From Elizabethkingia occulta (GTDB lineage: Bacteria; Bacteroidota; Bacteroidia; Flavobacteriales; Weeksellaceae), in contig NZ_MAHX01000013.1 in the NCBI RefSeq assembly GCF_002023715.1, positions 310,001 to 374,000 on the forward strand: DNA of 64,000 bases, in the 5' to 3' direction. The number at the start of each line of letters is the position of its first letter. Position 1 is the first letter of the stretch. Below the pieces are notes generated by a model, which saw nothing but the letters and a program-made list of their open reading frames with translations, made no database searches and was not told where the DNA came from. The position numbers and the translations under genes are program-made. Positions 53,657 to 62,883 of this stretch are shown here, in pieces.

Positions 53657-54688
53657 TTATACAAACAATAATATTGCACCAGTTACCAATAAGTTAATTA
53701 GCGCTAACGGGATAAAAGATTTCCATCCTAAGTGCATTAACTGGTCGTAACGGAACCTTGGTAAAGTCCATCTTATCCACATAAAAATGAATACAAATAA
53801 GAAAGCTTTTGCTAAGAAGGCTACGATACTGATAATTCCGGCAGCATTTTCTCCCCAGTTTTCACCAACCCACTGAATTCCCGGATAGTTATAGCCACCA
53901 AAGAAAAGGGTAGTAATAAGTGCTGAAGAAATAAACATGTTAACATATTCCGCAAAAAGGAATAATCCAAATTTCATAGAAGAATATTCTGTGTGGAATC
54001 CGTTAATAAGCTCTGATTCACATTCTGCTAAGTCAAAAGGTGCACGGTTACATTCTGCAAGAGAGCAAACAAAGAAAATTAGGAATGCTACAGGTTGAAG
54101 AACAATATTCCACTTCATACCTCCCCATCCGGCTTGGTTTTCTGTAATAACACGAAGATCCAGAGATCCATTCATTAATACAATAGAAAGAAGTGAAAGA
54201 CCCATTGCCAATTCGTAAGAAATCATCTGTGAAGATGCCCTTACCGCAGAGATCAATGAAAATTTGTTATTGGAAGCCCATCCACCAATCATAATTGCAT
54301 ACACACTGGTAGATGCCATACCGATAAGGAAAAGAACACCAACATCTATATTTGCTACCTGTACAGGCAAAGATTCACCTCCGATGTTTAACGTTTTCCC
54401 CCATGGAATAACAGCTCCTGTAAGTAGAGAAATAAACATCAGGATACCCGGTGCAAGGATAAATAAAAATTTCTCGGCATTTTTAGGAATAAACTCTTCC
54501 TTGAAGAAAAGTTTACCACCATCTGCCAATGGCTGCAAAAGACCAAATGGTCCTGCACGGTTAGGTCCGATTCTGTCCTGCATAATTGCGGCAACTTTAC
54601 GCTCTGCCCATGTTGAGTAAGCAGCAACTGCGATGCATAACACAAACAGGATAACGATAAGTATTGTTGTAAAAAGAATATTTGTCAT
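53657..54688 (-). CDS. nuoH: NADH-quinone oxidoreductase subunit H
   Basis: This 343-aa membrane subunit forms much of the quinone-binding cavity. The YSTWAERKVAAIMQDRIGPNRAGPFGLLQPLADGGKLFFKEE region and the ECNRAPFDLAECESELINGFHTEYSSMKFGLFLFAEY loop, with its invariant Glu residues, are characteristic. Eight or nine helices. It lies 3 bp downstream of nuoG. Confidence 0.97.
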   Translation of the reverse strand: MTNILFTTILIVILFVLCIAVAAYSTWAERKVAAIMQDRIGPNRAGPFGLLQPLADGGKLFFKEEFIPKNAEKFLFILAPGILMFISLLTGAVIPWGKTLNIGGESLPVQVANIDVGVLFLIGMASTSVYAIMIGGWASNNKFSLISAVRASSQMISYELAMGLSLLSIVLMNGSLDLRVITENQAGWGGMKWNIVLQPVAFLIFFVCSLAECNRAPFDLAECESELINGFHTEYSSMKFGLFLFAEYVNMFISSALITTLFFGGYNYPGIQWVGENWGENAAGIISIVAFLAKAFLFVFIFMWIRWTLPRFRYDQLMHLGWKSFIPLALINLLVTGAILLFV

Positions 54689-54691
54689 GAT

Positions 54692-55690
54692 CTATTTTTC
54701 GTGTTTGCTATCTATCTCGATTACAGTTTCAGAATCAATGCGCTTATATGAATTTTGCAATGTTCCGTACTTGTTTGTTGAAATTACAGAATGACGGTCG
54801 ATATGTCTAGGTCCTTCTATAGTCCAATCCTTGGTGTCTTTTCTTTCGAAACGACAGTCGTTACATATAAATTCTTCTACTTCTCCGTAGATATCTTTTC
54901 TTGCTGTAACACGAAGAATTTCGTCTCCTTTCATCCAAAGAACAGCTTTTCCGCTACATTTCTCACACTTACAAGTTGCGTTTATCGGTTTGGTGTACCA
55001 TACACGGCTTGCAAAACGGAACGTTCTGTCTGTTAATGCTCCTACAGGACATACATCGATAACGTTTCCGATAAAGTCATTGTCCAAAGCTTTGTTCAGG
55101 TAAGTAGAGATCTCAGCATGGTCTCCTCTGAAGAGGATTCCGTGTTCTCTTTCCGGAGTTAACTGATCAGCTAACAGAACGCAACGTGCACAAAGAATGC
55201 AACGGTTCATATTCAGCTTTATATATGGGCCGATATCATCGGCGTCAAAAGTTCTTCTTTCAAACTCAGTACGAGTTTGCTGAAGACCATTTTCGTAACT
55301 TAAATCCTGTAAATGACATTCTCCTGCCTGATCACAGATAGGGCAGTCTAATGGGTGATTTACCAATAAAAATTCGGTTACAGCATGTCTTGCTTCCTGT
55401 GTTTTAGGAGATTCAAGATTCTTCACTTCCATACCATCCATTACAGTTGTACGGCAGCTTGCTACTAGCTTAGGCATCGGTCTTGGATCTGCTTCAGAAC
55501 CTTTAGATACCTCTACAAGACAAGTTCTGCAACGTCCACCACTTTTTTCCAGTTTGCTGTAATAGCACATTGCTGGCGGAACAGACTTTCCTCCGATTTG
55601 TCTGGCCGCTTCCAAAATAGTAGTGCCCGGAGCAACCTCAGTCGTTTGTCCGTCGATGGTTATTTTGAATTTTTTTATTTCTTCGCTCAT
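54692..55690 (-). CDS. nuoG: NADH-quinone oxidoreductase subunit G, short form without molybdopterin domain
   Basis: This 332-aa protein retains the iron-sulfur part of NuoG: a [2Fe-2S] ferredoxin domain with CYYSKLEKSGGRCRTCLVE and a later CRT, the His/Cys-ligated cluster region HPLDCPICDQAGECHLQDLSYENG, the [4Fe-4S] site CILCARC...CPVG, and a CKCEKC...CNDC site like the extra N7-type cluster. The large C-terminal molybdopterin-like domain of classical NuoG (700-900 aa) is missing. Flavobacteria commonly have this short form, so it is probably not a truncation of recent origin. Confidence 0.9.
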   Translation of the reverse strand: MSEEIKKFKITIDGQTTEVAPGTTILEAARQIGGKSVPPAMCYYSKLEKSGGRCRTCLVEVSKGSEADPRPMPKLVASCRTTVMDGMEVKNLESPKTQEARHAVTEFLLVNHPLDCPICDQAGECHLQDLSYENGLQQTRTEFERRTFDADDIGPYIKLNMNRCILCARCVLLADQLTPEREHGILFRGDHAEISTYLNKALDNDFIGNVIDVCPVGALTDRTFRFASRVWYTKPINATCKCEKCSGKAVLWMKGDEILRVTARKDIYGEVEEFICNDCRFERKDTKDWTIEGPRHIDRHSVISTNKYGTLQNSYKRIDSETVIEIDSKHEK

Positions 55691-55731
55691 ATTATATGCT
55701 TTAAGCTATATGCATGAAGCAATAGGCTTTG

Positions 55732-56580
55732 TTATTTATTCTTCTTTGTATTAAATGTATAACCTATTCCGGCAAGAACCTGTCCGAAAACAAAATCCTG
55801 TTGAGCCTTGTCTGGTTTATTATTTAATGTTGTCTTAATATCCCACATGTTGATATAACCGGCTTTTCCTTCTAAACGAAGCATCCAGTGTTTAGCAAAA
55901 ACAAGGTTAATACTCGCTCTGGCATCTGTACCTATCCCTGCTACATGGAAACGGTCACTTCTCTCATTTCCGAATAGTTTTACATTACTTTTCGGGAACA
56001 TAAAACCTGCTCCAACTCCATAAGACCATACGATATCCCAGTTTTTGCTGGTACTTATCTTTTGGTATTTCTCAATACCTAAGTTTTCGTAATTAAGACC
56101 ATCTGTATGTTCAAAAGTCAGGAATTGTTCATCCTGTAAATTTACTTGTCCGTTTTGTACCATTCCTGCATATTTCGGATCGGAAATGTGTCCGGAGAAA
56201 TTTACAGTTTGGTTTTGGTCCATCACATATTTCATGTGATCAATTCCTAAAACAATCGCTAAATTGTCTTTAATAAAATAACCTGCTCTGAAATTATACT
56301 GTACTACAGTAAACCATCCCGGGTTAAAATAAACGATTCCGAATTTAGTTGGTCTATCCTGTGCTGATACATTGTTCAGTTGGAAATTATAACCATTTCC
56401 TGAAAAATGAATATCAGAATTACTAAAAGCAGCTCTGTTCCATCCAAAGAAAACAAACATTTGTCCTTTCTTTGTTAGTGGAGTGGGCTTTTCTACAATA
56501 CCTGTATTGCTGTCAAGACTTTGAGCAAAACCCAAACCCGTTCCTAAAAATAGTACTGCAAGCGCAAAAAACTTCTTCAT
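55732..56580 (-). CDS. Outer-membrane beta-barrel-type protein inserted in the nuo operon
   Basis: This 282-aa protein has a signal peptide (MKKFFALAVLFLGTGLGFAQ) and alternating aromatic strands (MFVFFGWNRAAFSNSDIHFSGNGYNFQLNNV; GIVYFNPGWFTVVQYNFRAGYFIKDNLAIVLGIDHMKYVM; GQVLAGIGYTFNTKKNK) typical of small outer-membrane barrels. It lies 18 bp after nuoF and 41 bp before nuoG in the same direction, so it is co-transcribed with complex I. It has no recognisable role in that enzyme. Confidence 0.75.
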   Translation of the reverse strand: MKKFFALAVLFLGTGLGFAQSLDSNTGIVEKPTPLTKKGQMFVFFGWNRAAFSNSDIHFSGNGYNFQLNNVSAQDRPTKFGIVYFNPGWFTVVQYNFRAGYFIKDNLAIVLGIDHMKYVMDQNQTVNFSGHISDPKYAGMVQNGQVNLQDEQFLTFEHTDGLNYENLGIEKYQKISTSKNWDIVWSYGVGAGFMFPKSNVKLFGNERSDRFHVAGIGTDARASINLVFAKHWMLRLEGKAGYINMWDIKTTLNNKPDKAQQDFVFGQVLAGIGYTFNTKKNK

Positions 56581-56598
56581 TATCTTTCTAGCAATTTA

Positions 56599-57957
56599 TT
56601 AATTTGTAACAGCTGGTGCTGGTAACGGATCAGCATAATGTGCAAGTCCGTAGTTTTGGGTTAAACAAAGTTCAGGGTTTTTCACATGCCATTCGAATTC
56701 GTCTCTGAAGTGACGAATAGCTGCTGCTACAGGCCAAGCTGCTGCATCTCCTAACGGACAAATAGTGTTTCCTTCAATCTTACGTTGGATATCCCAAAGC
56801 AGATCGATATCTTCCATTGTTCCTTTTCCGCTGTCAATTTTCTTTAATATTCTGTACATCCAGCCAGTTCCTTCACGGCAAGGTGTACATTGTCCACAAC
56901 TTTCGTGGTTATAGAATCTTGCTAATGTAAGGGTATGTTTTACAACGCACTGATCTTCATCCAGTACAATAAAACCACCAGACCCCATCATTGTTCCTGT
57001 TGCAAAACCTCCGTCAGCTAAACTCTCGTAATTCATATAACGAGGTTCACCGTTGATGGTTTTTAATAAAAGATTTGCCGGAACAATTGGAACTGATGAT
57101 CCTCCGGGAATACAAGCCTTAAGCTTTTTTCCGTTTGGAATACCACCACAGTATTCGTCAGAGTAAATAAATTCTTCTACTGTAATGGTCATATCAATTT
57201 CGTAAACACCAGGTTTGTTGATATTACCACATGCAGAAATTAGTTTTGTACCTGTAGAACGGCCAACACCAATTTTAGAATATTCTGCTCCGCTGATATT
57301 GATAATTGGAACGATTGCTGCGATAGATTCCACATTGTTCACCACTGTTGGTCTTTCCCACAGACCTTTTACAGCCGGGAATGGTGGTTTCAAACGAGGA
57401 TTTCCACGCTTACCTTCAAGAGATTCAAGAAGAGCAGTCTCTTCTCCGCAGATATATGCACCTGCACCTCTTTGTACATAGATTTCTAAATCGTAACCTG
57501 TTCCTAAAATATTTTTACCTAAGAATCCTTCTTTTTTAGCTTCCTCGATTGCCTCTTCAAGAATATCAGGAATCCATGAATATTCTCCACGGATATAGAT
57601 ATAAGAAGCATTGGAACCTAAACAGAAAGATGAAATAATCATACCCTCTATTAATAAGTGAGGAATGAATTCCATTAAATAACGGTCCTTGAAAGTTCCC
57701 GGTTCAGATTCGTCAGCATTTACAACTAAGTGTCTAGGAACACCATCTGGCTTAGCCAGGAAGCTCCACTTCATCCCTGTAGGGAAACCTGCTCCACCAC
57801 GACCTCTAAGTCCGGAAGCTTTTACTTCCTCCAGAATTTCGTCCGGTGTCATTTTTAAGGCTTTTTCTACTGCATCGTAACCACCTTGCTTTCTGTAGGT
57901 GTCGAAGTAGCGAATACCTTCTATATGAGCGTCTTTAAGTAAAAGTTTCTTACTCAT
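56599..57957 (-). CDS. nuoF: NADH-quinone oxidoreductase subunit F (NADH/FMN binding)
   Basis: This 452-aa subunit binds NADH, FMN and cluster N3. Visible are GLRGRGGAGFPTGMKWSF (NADH loop), NADESEPGTFKDR, YIYIRGEYSW, GAGAYICGEETALLESLEGKRGNPRLKPPFPA and the N3 ligands in SCGQCTPCREGTGW plus a distal NTICPLGDAAAWPV. It is 10 bp downstream of nuoE. Confidence 0.97.
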   Translation of the reverse strand: MSKKLLLKDAHIEGIRYFDTYRKQGGYDAVEKALKMTPDEILEEVKASGLRGRGGAGFPTGMKWSFLAKPDGVPRHLVVNADESEPGTFKDRYLMEFIPHLLIEGMIISSFCLGSNASYIYIRGEYSWIPDILEEAIEEAKKEGFLGKNILGTGYDLEIYVQRGAGAYICGEETALLESLEGKRGNPRLKPPFPAVKGLWERPTVVNNVESIAAIVPIINISGAEYSKIGVGRSTGTKLISACGNINKPGVYEIDMTITVEEFIYSDEYCGGIPNGKKLKACIPGGSSVPIVPANLLLKTINGEPRYMNYESLADGGFATGTMMGSGGFIVLDEDQCVVKHTLTLARFYNHESCGQCTPCREGTGWMYRILKKIDSGKGTMEDIDLLWDIQRKIEGNTICPLGDAAAWPVAAAIRHFRDEFEWHVKNPELCLTQNYGLAHYADPLPAPAVTN

Positions 57958-57967
57958 TTTATTATTT

Positions 57968-58477
57968 TTAATCTAAGGCAACAGCTCCCTGACGGCAAAG
58001 TTCAAGAATTTCGTCTACCTTTTCTTTTGTTAAATTTTCATGATAAAATTTCCCTAACTGCATCATTGGCGCATAACCACAAGCCCCCAGACATTCTGCC
58101 GGCTTTAAGGTAAACAGACCGTCTTCGGTTGTTTCTCCGTCCTTTATGTTCAGTGTTGTACGGATATGATCTAATATATCATCACTTCCTTTCAACATAC
58201 AAGGACCTGTTCTGCATACTTCCAGTACATATTTACCAACAGGCTTCATATTGAACATTGTATAGAAAGTTGCTACTTCGTAAACCTCGATTGGTCTTAT
58301 ATTAAGCAGCTCTGCAACGTAATCCATTACCGGTACATCCAGCCAGCCGCCAAACTCTTTTTGTGCAACATGCAACAAAGGAATAAGAGCTGATTTTTGT
58401 CTGCCCTCCGGATATCTTGCGATAATTTTATTTACCTGTTCTATAACTTCAGGTTTAAAAGCAATTGTTTCGCTCAT
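57968..58477 (-). CDS. nuoE: NADH-quinone oxidoreductase subunit E (24-kDa [2Fe-2S])
   Basis: This 169-aa thioredoxin-fold protein has the N1a cluster ligands in VCRTGPCML and in ECLGACGYAPMMQL. The helical N-terminus (YPEGRQKSALIPLLHVAQKEFGGWL) and VYEVATFYTMF are typical. It transfers electrons near the FMN together with NuoF. A 94-bp AT-rich spacer separates it from nuoD. Confidence 0.96.
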   Translation of the reverse strand: MSETIAFKPEVIEQVNKIIARYPEGRQKSALIPLLHVAQKEFGGWLDVPVMDYVAELLNIRPIEVYEVATFYTMFNMKPVGKYVLEVCRTGPCMLKGSDDILDHIRTTLNIKDGETTEDGLFTLKPAECLGACGYAPMMQLGKFYHENLTKEKVDEILELCRQGAVALD

Positions 58478-58571
58478 TTTTGAAATTTTAGATTTTAGAT
58501 TTTAAATTCTGAAATGAATTCAGCAGTCTAAAAATCAATTTATAATTTATAATTCAAAATTTATAATTCTT

Positions 58572-59795
58572 CTATGCATCCAATTCTCCTGCAATTACAT
58601 TAAGGCTACTTAATGTTACAACTGCGTCAGAAATTAAAGAGCCACGTATCATTTCAGGGTATGCCTGGTAATAAATGAAACATGGTCTTCTAAAGTGTAA
58701 TCTGTAAGGTGTACGGCCTCCGTCGCTAATCATATAGAAACCAAGTTCTCCGTTTCCACCTTCTACACTGTGGTATACTTCTCCTACAGGAATATCCTGC
58801 TCACCCATAACAATCTTGAAGTGATAAATAAGAGCTTCCATCTTGGTGTACACATCTGCCTTTTCTGGTAAGTAGAAATCTGGTACATCTGCGTGGTAAG
58901 ATCCCTGAGGAAGATTTTCATAAGCGTTTTTAATAAGCTTATAACTTTCCATAATCTCAGTCTGGCGAACCATGAATCTGTCGTATGTATCTCCGGCAGT
59001 ACCAATTGGTACGATGAAGTCGAAGTCGTCATATGAAGAATATGGTTGTGCTACTCTTACATCATAGTCAACACCTGCAGCACGTAAGTTTGGTCCTGTG
59101 AAGCTGTAGCTTAGTGCTCTTTCTGCACTAATTGCTCCTGTACCAATAGTACGATCCATGAAAATTCTGTTTCTTTCCATTAAGCTCTGATATTCACCAA
59201 ATTTCTTAGGGAAAGTTTTAAGGAAATCTCTTAGCAGTTCATGGAATTTTGGACTGAAGTCTCTTTCGAAACCTCCAATTCTTCCCATGTTAGTTGTCAT
59301 TCTGGCACCGCAGATCTGCTCGTATATATCATAAATTTGTTCACGTACCTGGAACAAATAAGTAAATCCTGTTAAAGCACCGGTATCTACACCAATAACA
59401 CCGTTACATACCATGTGGTCTGCAATTCTGGAAAGTTCCATCATAATAATACGCATATAGTCTACACGCTTAGGAACTTCGCAACCGATTAATTTCTCAA
59501 CTGTCATATGCCATCCAAAATTATTGATGGGAGCAGAACAGTAATTTAATCTGTCTGTTAGAGTTGTGATCTGGCCATAAGGTCTTCTTTCAGCAATTTT
59601 TTCAAAAGCTCTGTGAATATAACCAACAGTCTGCTCTGAATGAAGAATTCTTTCTCCGTCCATAGTCAGTACGTTTTGGAAAATACCGTGTGTCGCCGGG
59701 TGGGTTGGTCCCAGGTTTAGCGTATAAAGCTGTTGGTCGATTTGCTCTTTCGACTCGTATTGGCTAAGTATATTTGATAAATTGTTATCTTTCAT
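58572..59795 (-). CDS. nuoD: NADH-quinone oxidoreductase subunit D (49-kDa)
   Basis: The subunit lines the quinone pocket next to cluster N2. It has LNLGPTHPATHGIFQNVLTMDGE (quinone-site His and the conserved loop), GYIHRAFEKIAERR, CGARMTTNMGRIGG and HFRRPCFIYYQAYPEM. I use ATG 59795 (407 aa); a longer version from 59849 only adds 18 unconserved residues translated from spacer repeats. It is separate from nuoC, unlike the CD fusion of enterobacteria. Confidence 0.95.
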   Translation of the reverse strand: MKDNNLSNILSQYESKEQIDQQLYTLNLGPTHPATHGIFQNVLTMDGERILHSEQTVGYIHRAFEKIAERRPYGQITTLTDRLNYCSAPINNFGWHMTVEKLIGCEVPKRVDYMRIIMMELSRIADHMVCNGVIGVDTGALTGFTYLFQVREQIYDIYEQICGARMTTNMGRIGGFERDFSPKFHELLRDFLKTFPKKFGEYQSLMERNRIFMDRTIGTGAISAERALSYSFTGPNLRAAGVDYDVRVAQPYSSYDDFDFIVPIGTAGDTYDRFMVRQTEIMESYKLIKNAYENLPQGSYHADVPDFYLPEKADVYTKMEALIYHFKIVMGEQDIPVGEVYHSVEGGNGELGFYMISDGGRTPYRLHFRRPCFIYYQAYPEMIRGSLISDAVVTLSSLNVIAGELDA

Positions 59796-59870
59796 TTCGC
59801 TATAATTGATGGGCGATAATTGATAATTGATTTTTGGATCAGCAATCAATCATCATTAATCATTTATAAA

Positions 59871-60371
59871 TTATCTTCCGAACATTGAATCGTTCTTGTC
59901 TGTACGTGTTCCGTCTTCAAGGCGATATTCTTTCAGCATAGGGTGATAACCCAGATCTTCCATATTTAGAATAGGACGCATATCGGGATGTCCTTTAAAG
60001 TCTATTCCATAGAAATCAAAAGTTTCTCTTTCCATCCAGTTGGCTCCGGAATAAAGATCGCTGATGGTTTCTATAGTAGCACTTTCTCTTGGCATGAAAG
60101 TTTTCAGTCTCAATCTGAAGTTATTTACCAAACTGTGTAGGTGGTAAACTACTCCTAATTCTTTTTCCTGATTATCCGGGTAATGAACTCCACAGATATC
60201 GGTAAGGAATATAAATTCGTATGAAGATTCTTTAAGATAGTGGATAACCTTTTTAGTCTCTTCTTTCTTTAGCTCGATTGTCAGAAGCCCGTAAGGTTCT
60301 GATGAGTTTAGAACAGCTTCAGGAAACTCTCTTGAAATGGCTTCAAGTACTAATTCATTTGTTAGTTCCAT
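59871..60371 (-). CDS. nuoC: NADH-quinone oxidoreductase subunit C (30-kDa)
   Basis: This 166-aa peripheral-arm subunit has the family signature ERETFDFYGIDFKGHPDMRPILN and the YHLHSLVNNFRLRLK strand. It lies 4 bp after nuoB and 75 bp before the preferred nuoD start. Confidence 0.95.
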   Translation of the reverse strand: MELTNELVLEAISREFPEAVLNSSEPYGLLTIELKKEETKKVIHYLKESSYEFIFLTDICGVHYPDNQEKELGVVYHLHSLVNNFRLRLKTFMPRESATIETISDLYSGANWMERETFDFYGIDFKGHPDMRPILNMEDLGYHPMLKEYRLEDGTRTDKNDSMFGR

Positions 60372-60375
60372 GGGC

Positions 60376-60924
60376 TTATTTAATGTTATAAGATTCTAAT
60401 AGTTCTTTGTACTCCGGAAGATCACGTCTTCTAAGGCTTTCGCTTTTGGCAATTGCCTGTACCTGCATAAAGCCTTCTAAGATCTGTTCAGGTCTTGGAG
60501 GACATCCAGGAACATAAACATCTACAGGTATTACTTTGTCGATTCCCTGAAGAACAGAATAAGTATCGAATATCCCACCACTTGAAGCACAAGCGCCTAC
60601 AGCTACTACCCAACGAGGCTCTGCCATCTGGCTGTAAACTGTTTTTAAAATTGGAGCCAATTTTTTTGAAATGGTTCCGCATACCAATAATATGTCAGCC
60701 TGACGAGGGGAGAATACCATACGCTCACCACCAAAACGGGCAAGGTCATAAGTGGGGTTCATCATCGCCATAAACTCGATTCCGCAACAAGATGTAGCAA
60801 ACGGAAGCGGCCAAAGAGAATTTGCTCTGGCCATACCAATAAGGCTGTCTAGTTTCGTTGCAAAAAAACCTTCTCCGGCATGACCTGGAGGAGGAGTTTC
60901 TAATATTTTAACTTCTTTTGACAT
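60376..60924 (-). CDS. nuoB: NADH-quinone oxidoreductase subunit B (cluster N2)
   Basis: This 182-aa subunit carries N2, the last cluster before quinone: LPFATSCCGIEFMAM with the tandem Cys pair, VVAVGACASSGGIFDTYSVLQGIDKVIPVDVYVPGCPPRPEQILEG with the other two ligands, and DLARFGGERMVFSPRQADILLV. It is 36 bp downstream of nuoA. Confidence 0.97.
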   Translation of the reverse strand: MSKEVKILETPPPGHAGEGFFATKLDSLIGMARANSLWPLPFATSCCGIEFMAMMNPTYDLARFGGERMVFSPRQADILLVCGTISKKLAPILKTVYSQMAEPRWVVAVGACASSGGIFDTYSVLQGIDKVIPVDVYVPGCPPRPEQILEGFMQVQAIAKSESLRRRDLPEYKELLESYNIK

Positions 60925-60960
60925 CTCTTTTTTGTTTTAATCTTCTGATTAAAAATTTAA

Positions 60961-61326
60961 TTATTTATCCCAGTCCAATGCGCCTCTTTTCAATACATAG
61001 AAAAATGCAATGAAGAAGATCGCCACAAACGTTACAATGGCCATAAAGCCTTCCACGCCAAACTCTCTGAAATTAACGGCATAAGGATAGAAGAATACTA
61101 TCTCGATATCGAATAGTACGAAAAGGATTGCAGTAAGAAAATATTTTACAGAAAAAGGCGTTCTTGCATCACCTACAGACGTATAACCACTTTCAAAAGC
61201 TTTATCTTTTACTTCTCCTTTTACTTTAGGTCCCAATAAGCTGGATGCGATAATGGTAACTATCACAAAGCCAAGTGCTACAGCAGCTTGTATTAATATT
61301 GGGATATAATTTTCTGGCAAGTTCAT
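60961..61326 (-). CDS. nuoA: NADH-quinone oxidoreductase subunit A
   Basis: This 121-aa subunit has three membrane helices and the loop KAFESGYTSVGDARTPFSVKYFLTAILFVLFDIEIVFFYPYAV, with the conserved Glu and Asp of the quinone entry region. It is the first gene of the 14-subunit operon. No consensus promoter stands out in the 118 bp upstream. Confidence 0.95.
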   Translation of the reverse strand: MNLPENYIPILIQAAVALGFVIVTIIASSLLGPKVKGEVKDKAFESGYTSVGDARTPFSVKYFLTAILFVLFDIEIVFFYPYAVNFREFGVEGFMAIVTFVAIFFIAFFYVLKRGALDWDK

Positions 61327-61444
61327 AATATCTTAATTACTAACTTGCAATAATACTAAAATTATAGGTAAAATTGAAATTACAAAGGCAATGTTTCTCG
61401 CTGAAAGCCAGAGGAAAAGGTAATTTAGAATGATTAAAAATAAA

Positions 61445-61627
61445 TTATTTTTTACCTTTTAATCGCTTCAAAATCACAAAGGCAATATATGCGATGTATA
61501 GGAATAAAAAACTGGAAAAAACAATATTAATTAAATCATTAAGCTGATCGTCTTTTACACGGAAAAATTGGTTGTAAGCAAAGAAGATAACAATAAGTAT
61601 AGCGTATATGATAAGTTGCTTTTTCAT
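61445..61627 (-). CDS. Small membrane protein, 60 aa
   Basis: The product has two hydrophobic segments (about 3-19 and 33-52) with a short polar loop (FRVKDDQLNDLINIVFSS) and a Lys-rich C-terminus (LKRLKGKK). It lies 26 bp downstream of the GNAT gene on the same strand, so it is probably co-transcribed. Not recognised beyond its two-helix topology. Confidence 0.55.
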   Translation of the reverse strand: MKKQLIIYAILIVIFFAYNQFFRVKDDQLNDLINIVFSSFLFLYIAYIAFVILKRLKGKK

Positions 61628-61653
61628 GTCTTTTGTCTTGTAAGATTAATAGA

Positions 61654-62778
61654 TTAAAATTCTTTGCTGTAAGTTCTTCTTCTTTTATGATTTACTGGAC
61701 TGTAATCCTGCCATAGAAGTTGGATGTTTTTGTTCTCTTCAAGTTCGGGATTTGTTTCCAGAAACTTCACACCTTTTTTCTTGAAAATTTCATAAATTTC
61801 TTTGAAGATAATAGCAGTTACTCCGCGGCGTTGATATTCCGGGTGTATGCCTATCAGGTAGAAATTGGCACGGTCATTTTTTTTGCCTGCCTGTAAAAAA
61901 TGCCACCATCCAAAAGGGAATAGCTTTCCGTTGGCTTTTTGTAAGGCCTTTGAATATGAAGGCATAGTGATAGCAAAAGAAATAAGTTTGTCATTGGCAT
62001 CGGTAATGCAAACAATGAAATCTTTATCTATGAAACCAAAATATTTCTCCTTATACGTTTGGATCTGTTGCTGGGTGATAGGGGTATAGGTAGATAGTCC
62101 TTTGTAGGTTTCGTCCAGAAGTTGGAACATAGGTTCTACTAAAGGAAGTATTTCTTTTTTGTTATTAAATTTCAGAACCTTTAGCTGATATTTTTCTTTA
62201 ATGAGATCGTTGAACTTAATCACCTTTTCGCTCAAAACTTCAGGGAAAGCAAGTTCAAATTCAACCCATTCTTTCTCTTTTACCAGTCCCAGCTGCTCCA
62301 GATGTTGTGGGTAATAATCGAAGTTATAGATGCCAATCATAGTGGCTAGTTTGTCAAAACCCATTGTCAGCATTCCCGCTTTATCCAGATTGGTAAAGCC
62401 CATAGGGCCTTCAATTTTATTTATATTGTGCTGCTTGGCATATTCTATAGCTTTTTCTATAAGCGCTTTTGAAACATTGATATCGTCAATAAAGTCTATC
62501 CATCCAAAGCGTACTTTATGAATATCCAGCTCTTTGCCTTCTTTGTGGTTAATCATCACGGCTATTCTACCAACAACCTGATTGTTTTTGTATGCAAGAT
62601 ATAGCTCGGCTTCACTATAAGCGAGTGCCGGGTTTTCTTTTGGATCCCATATTTGTTTCTCATCATTTATTAATGCAGGAACATAATTTGGGTTGTTTTT
62701 GTATAGTGTCATCGGAAACTGAATAAAATCTGTAAGCATTTTATCATTAATGACTTTTCTAAGGGAGATTTCCGACAT
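61654..62778 (-). CDS. GNAT-like acetyltransferase (long form)
   Basis: The product is 374 aa from the ATG at 62778; a longer frame to 62883 lacks conserved sequence and would overlap the promoter (minus-strand TATATTTG at 62797-62804). The N-terminal part (EISLRKVINDKMLTDFIQFPMTLYKNNPNYVPAL, AYKNNQVVGRIAVMINHK, KIEGPMGFTNLDKAGMLTMGFD) and the C-terminal ANFYLIGIHPEYQRRGVTAIIFKEIYEIF (acetyl-CoA loop with RRGV) mark a GNAT protein of a group common in Bacteroidetes. The substrate is unknown. Confidence 0.75.
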   Translation of the reverse strand: MSEISLRKVINDKMLTDFIQFPMTLYKNNPNYVPALINDEKQIWDPKENPALAYSEAELYLAYKNNQVVGRIAVMINHKEGKELDIHKVRFGWIDFIDDINVSKALIEKAIEYAKQHNINKIEGPMGFTNLDKAGMLTMGFDKLATMIGIYNFDYYPQHLEQLGLVKEKEWVEFELAFPEVLSEKVIKFNDLIKEKYQLKVLKFNNKKEILPLVEPMFQLLDETYKGLSTYTPITQQQIQTYKEKYFGFIDKDFIVCITDANDKLISFAITMPSYSKALQKANGKLFPFGWWHFLQAGKKNDRANFYLIGIHPEYQRRGVTAIIFKEIYEIFKKKGVKFLETNPELEENKNIQLLWQDYSPVNHKRRRTYSKEF

Positions 62779-62883
62779 GTTTATTTTAATTTTCTGCAAA
62801 TATAAAGAATTGCATTTTTTTACCTTGTTTTTGGCATGGTTTTTTCCTTCATAGGATGTAAGATTTAGACAGAAATTACACAA

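Noticed and set aside
59796-59849. N-terminal extension of NuoD
   Set aside because: The added residues come from spacer repeats and are not part of the conserved NuoD start; ATG 59795 fits the family.
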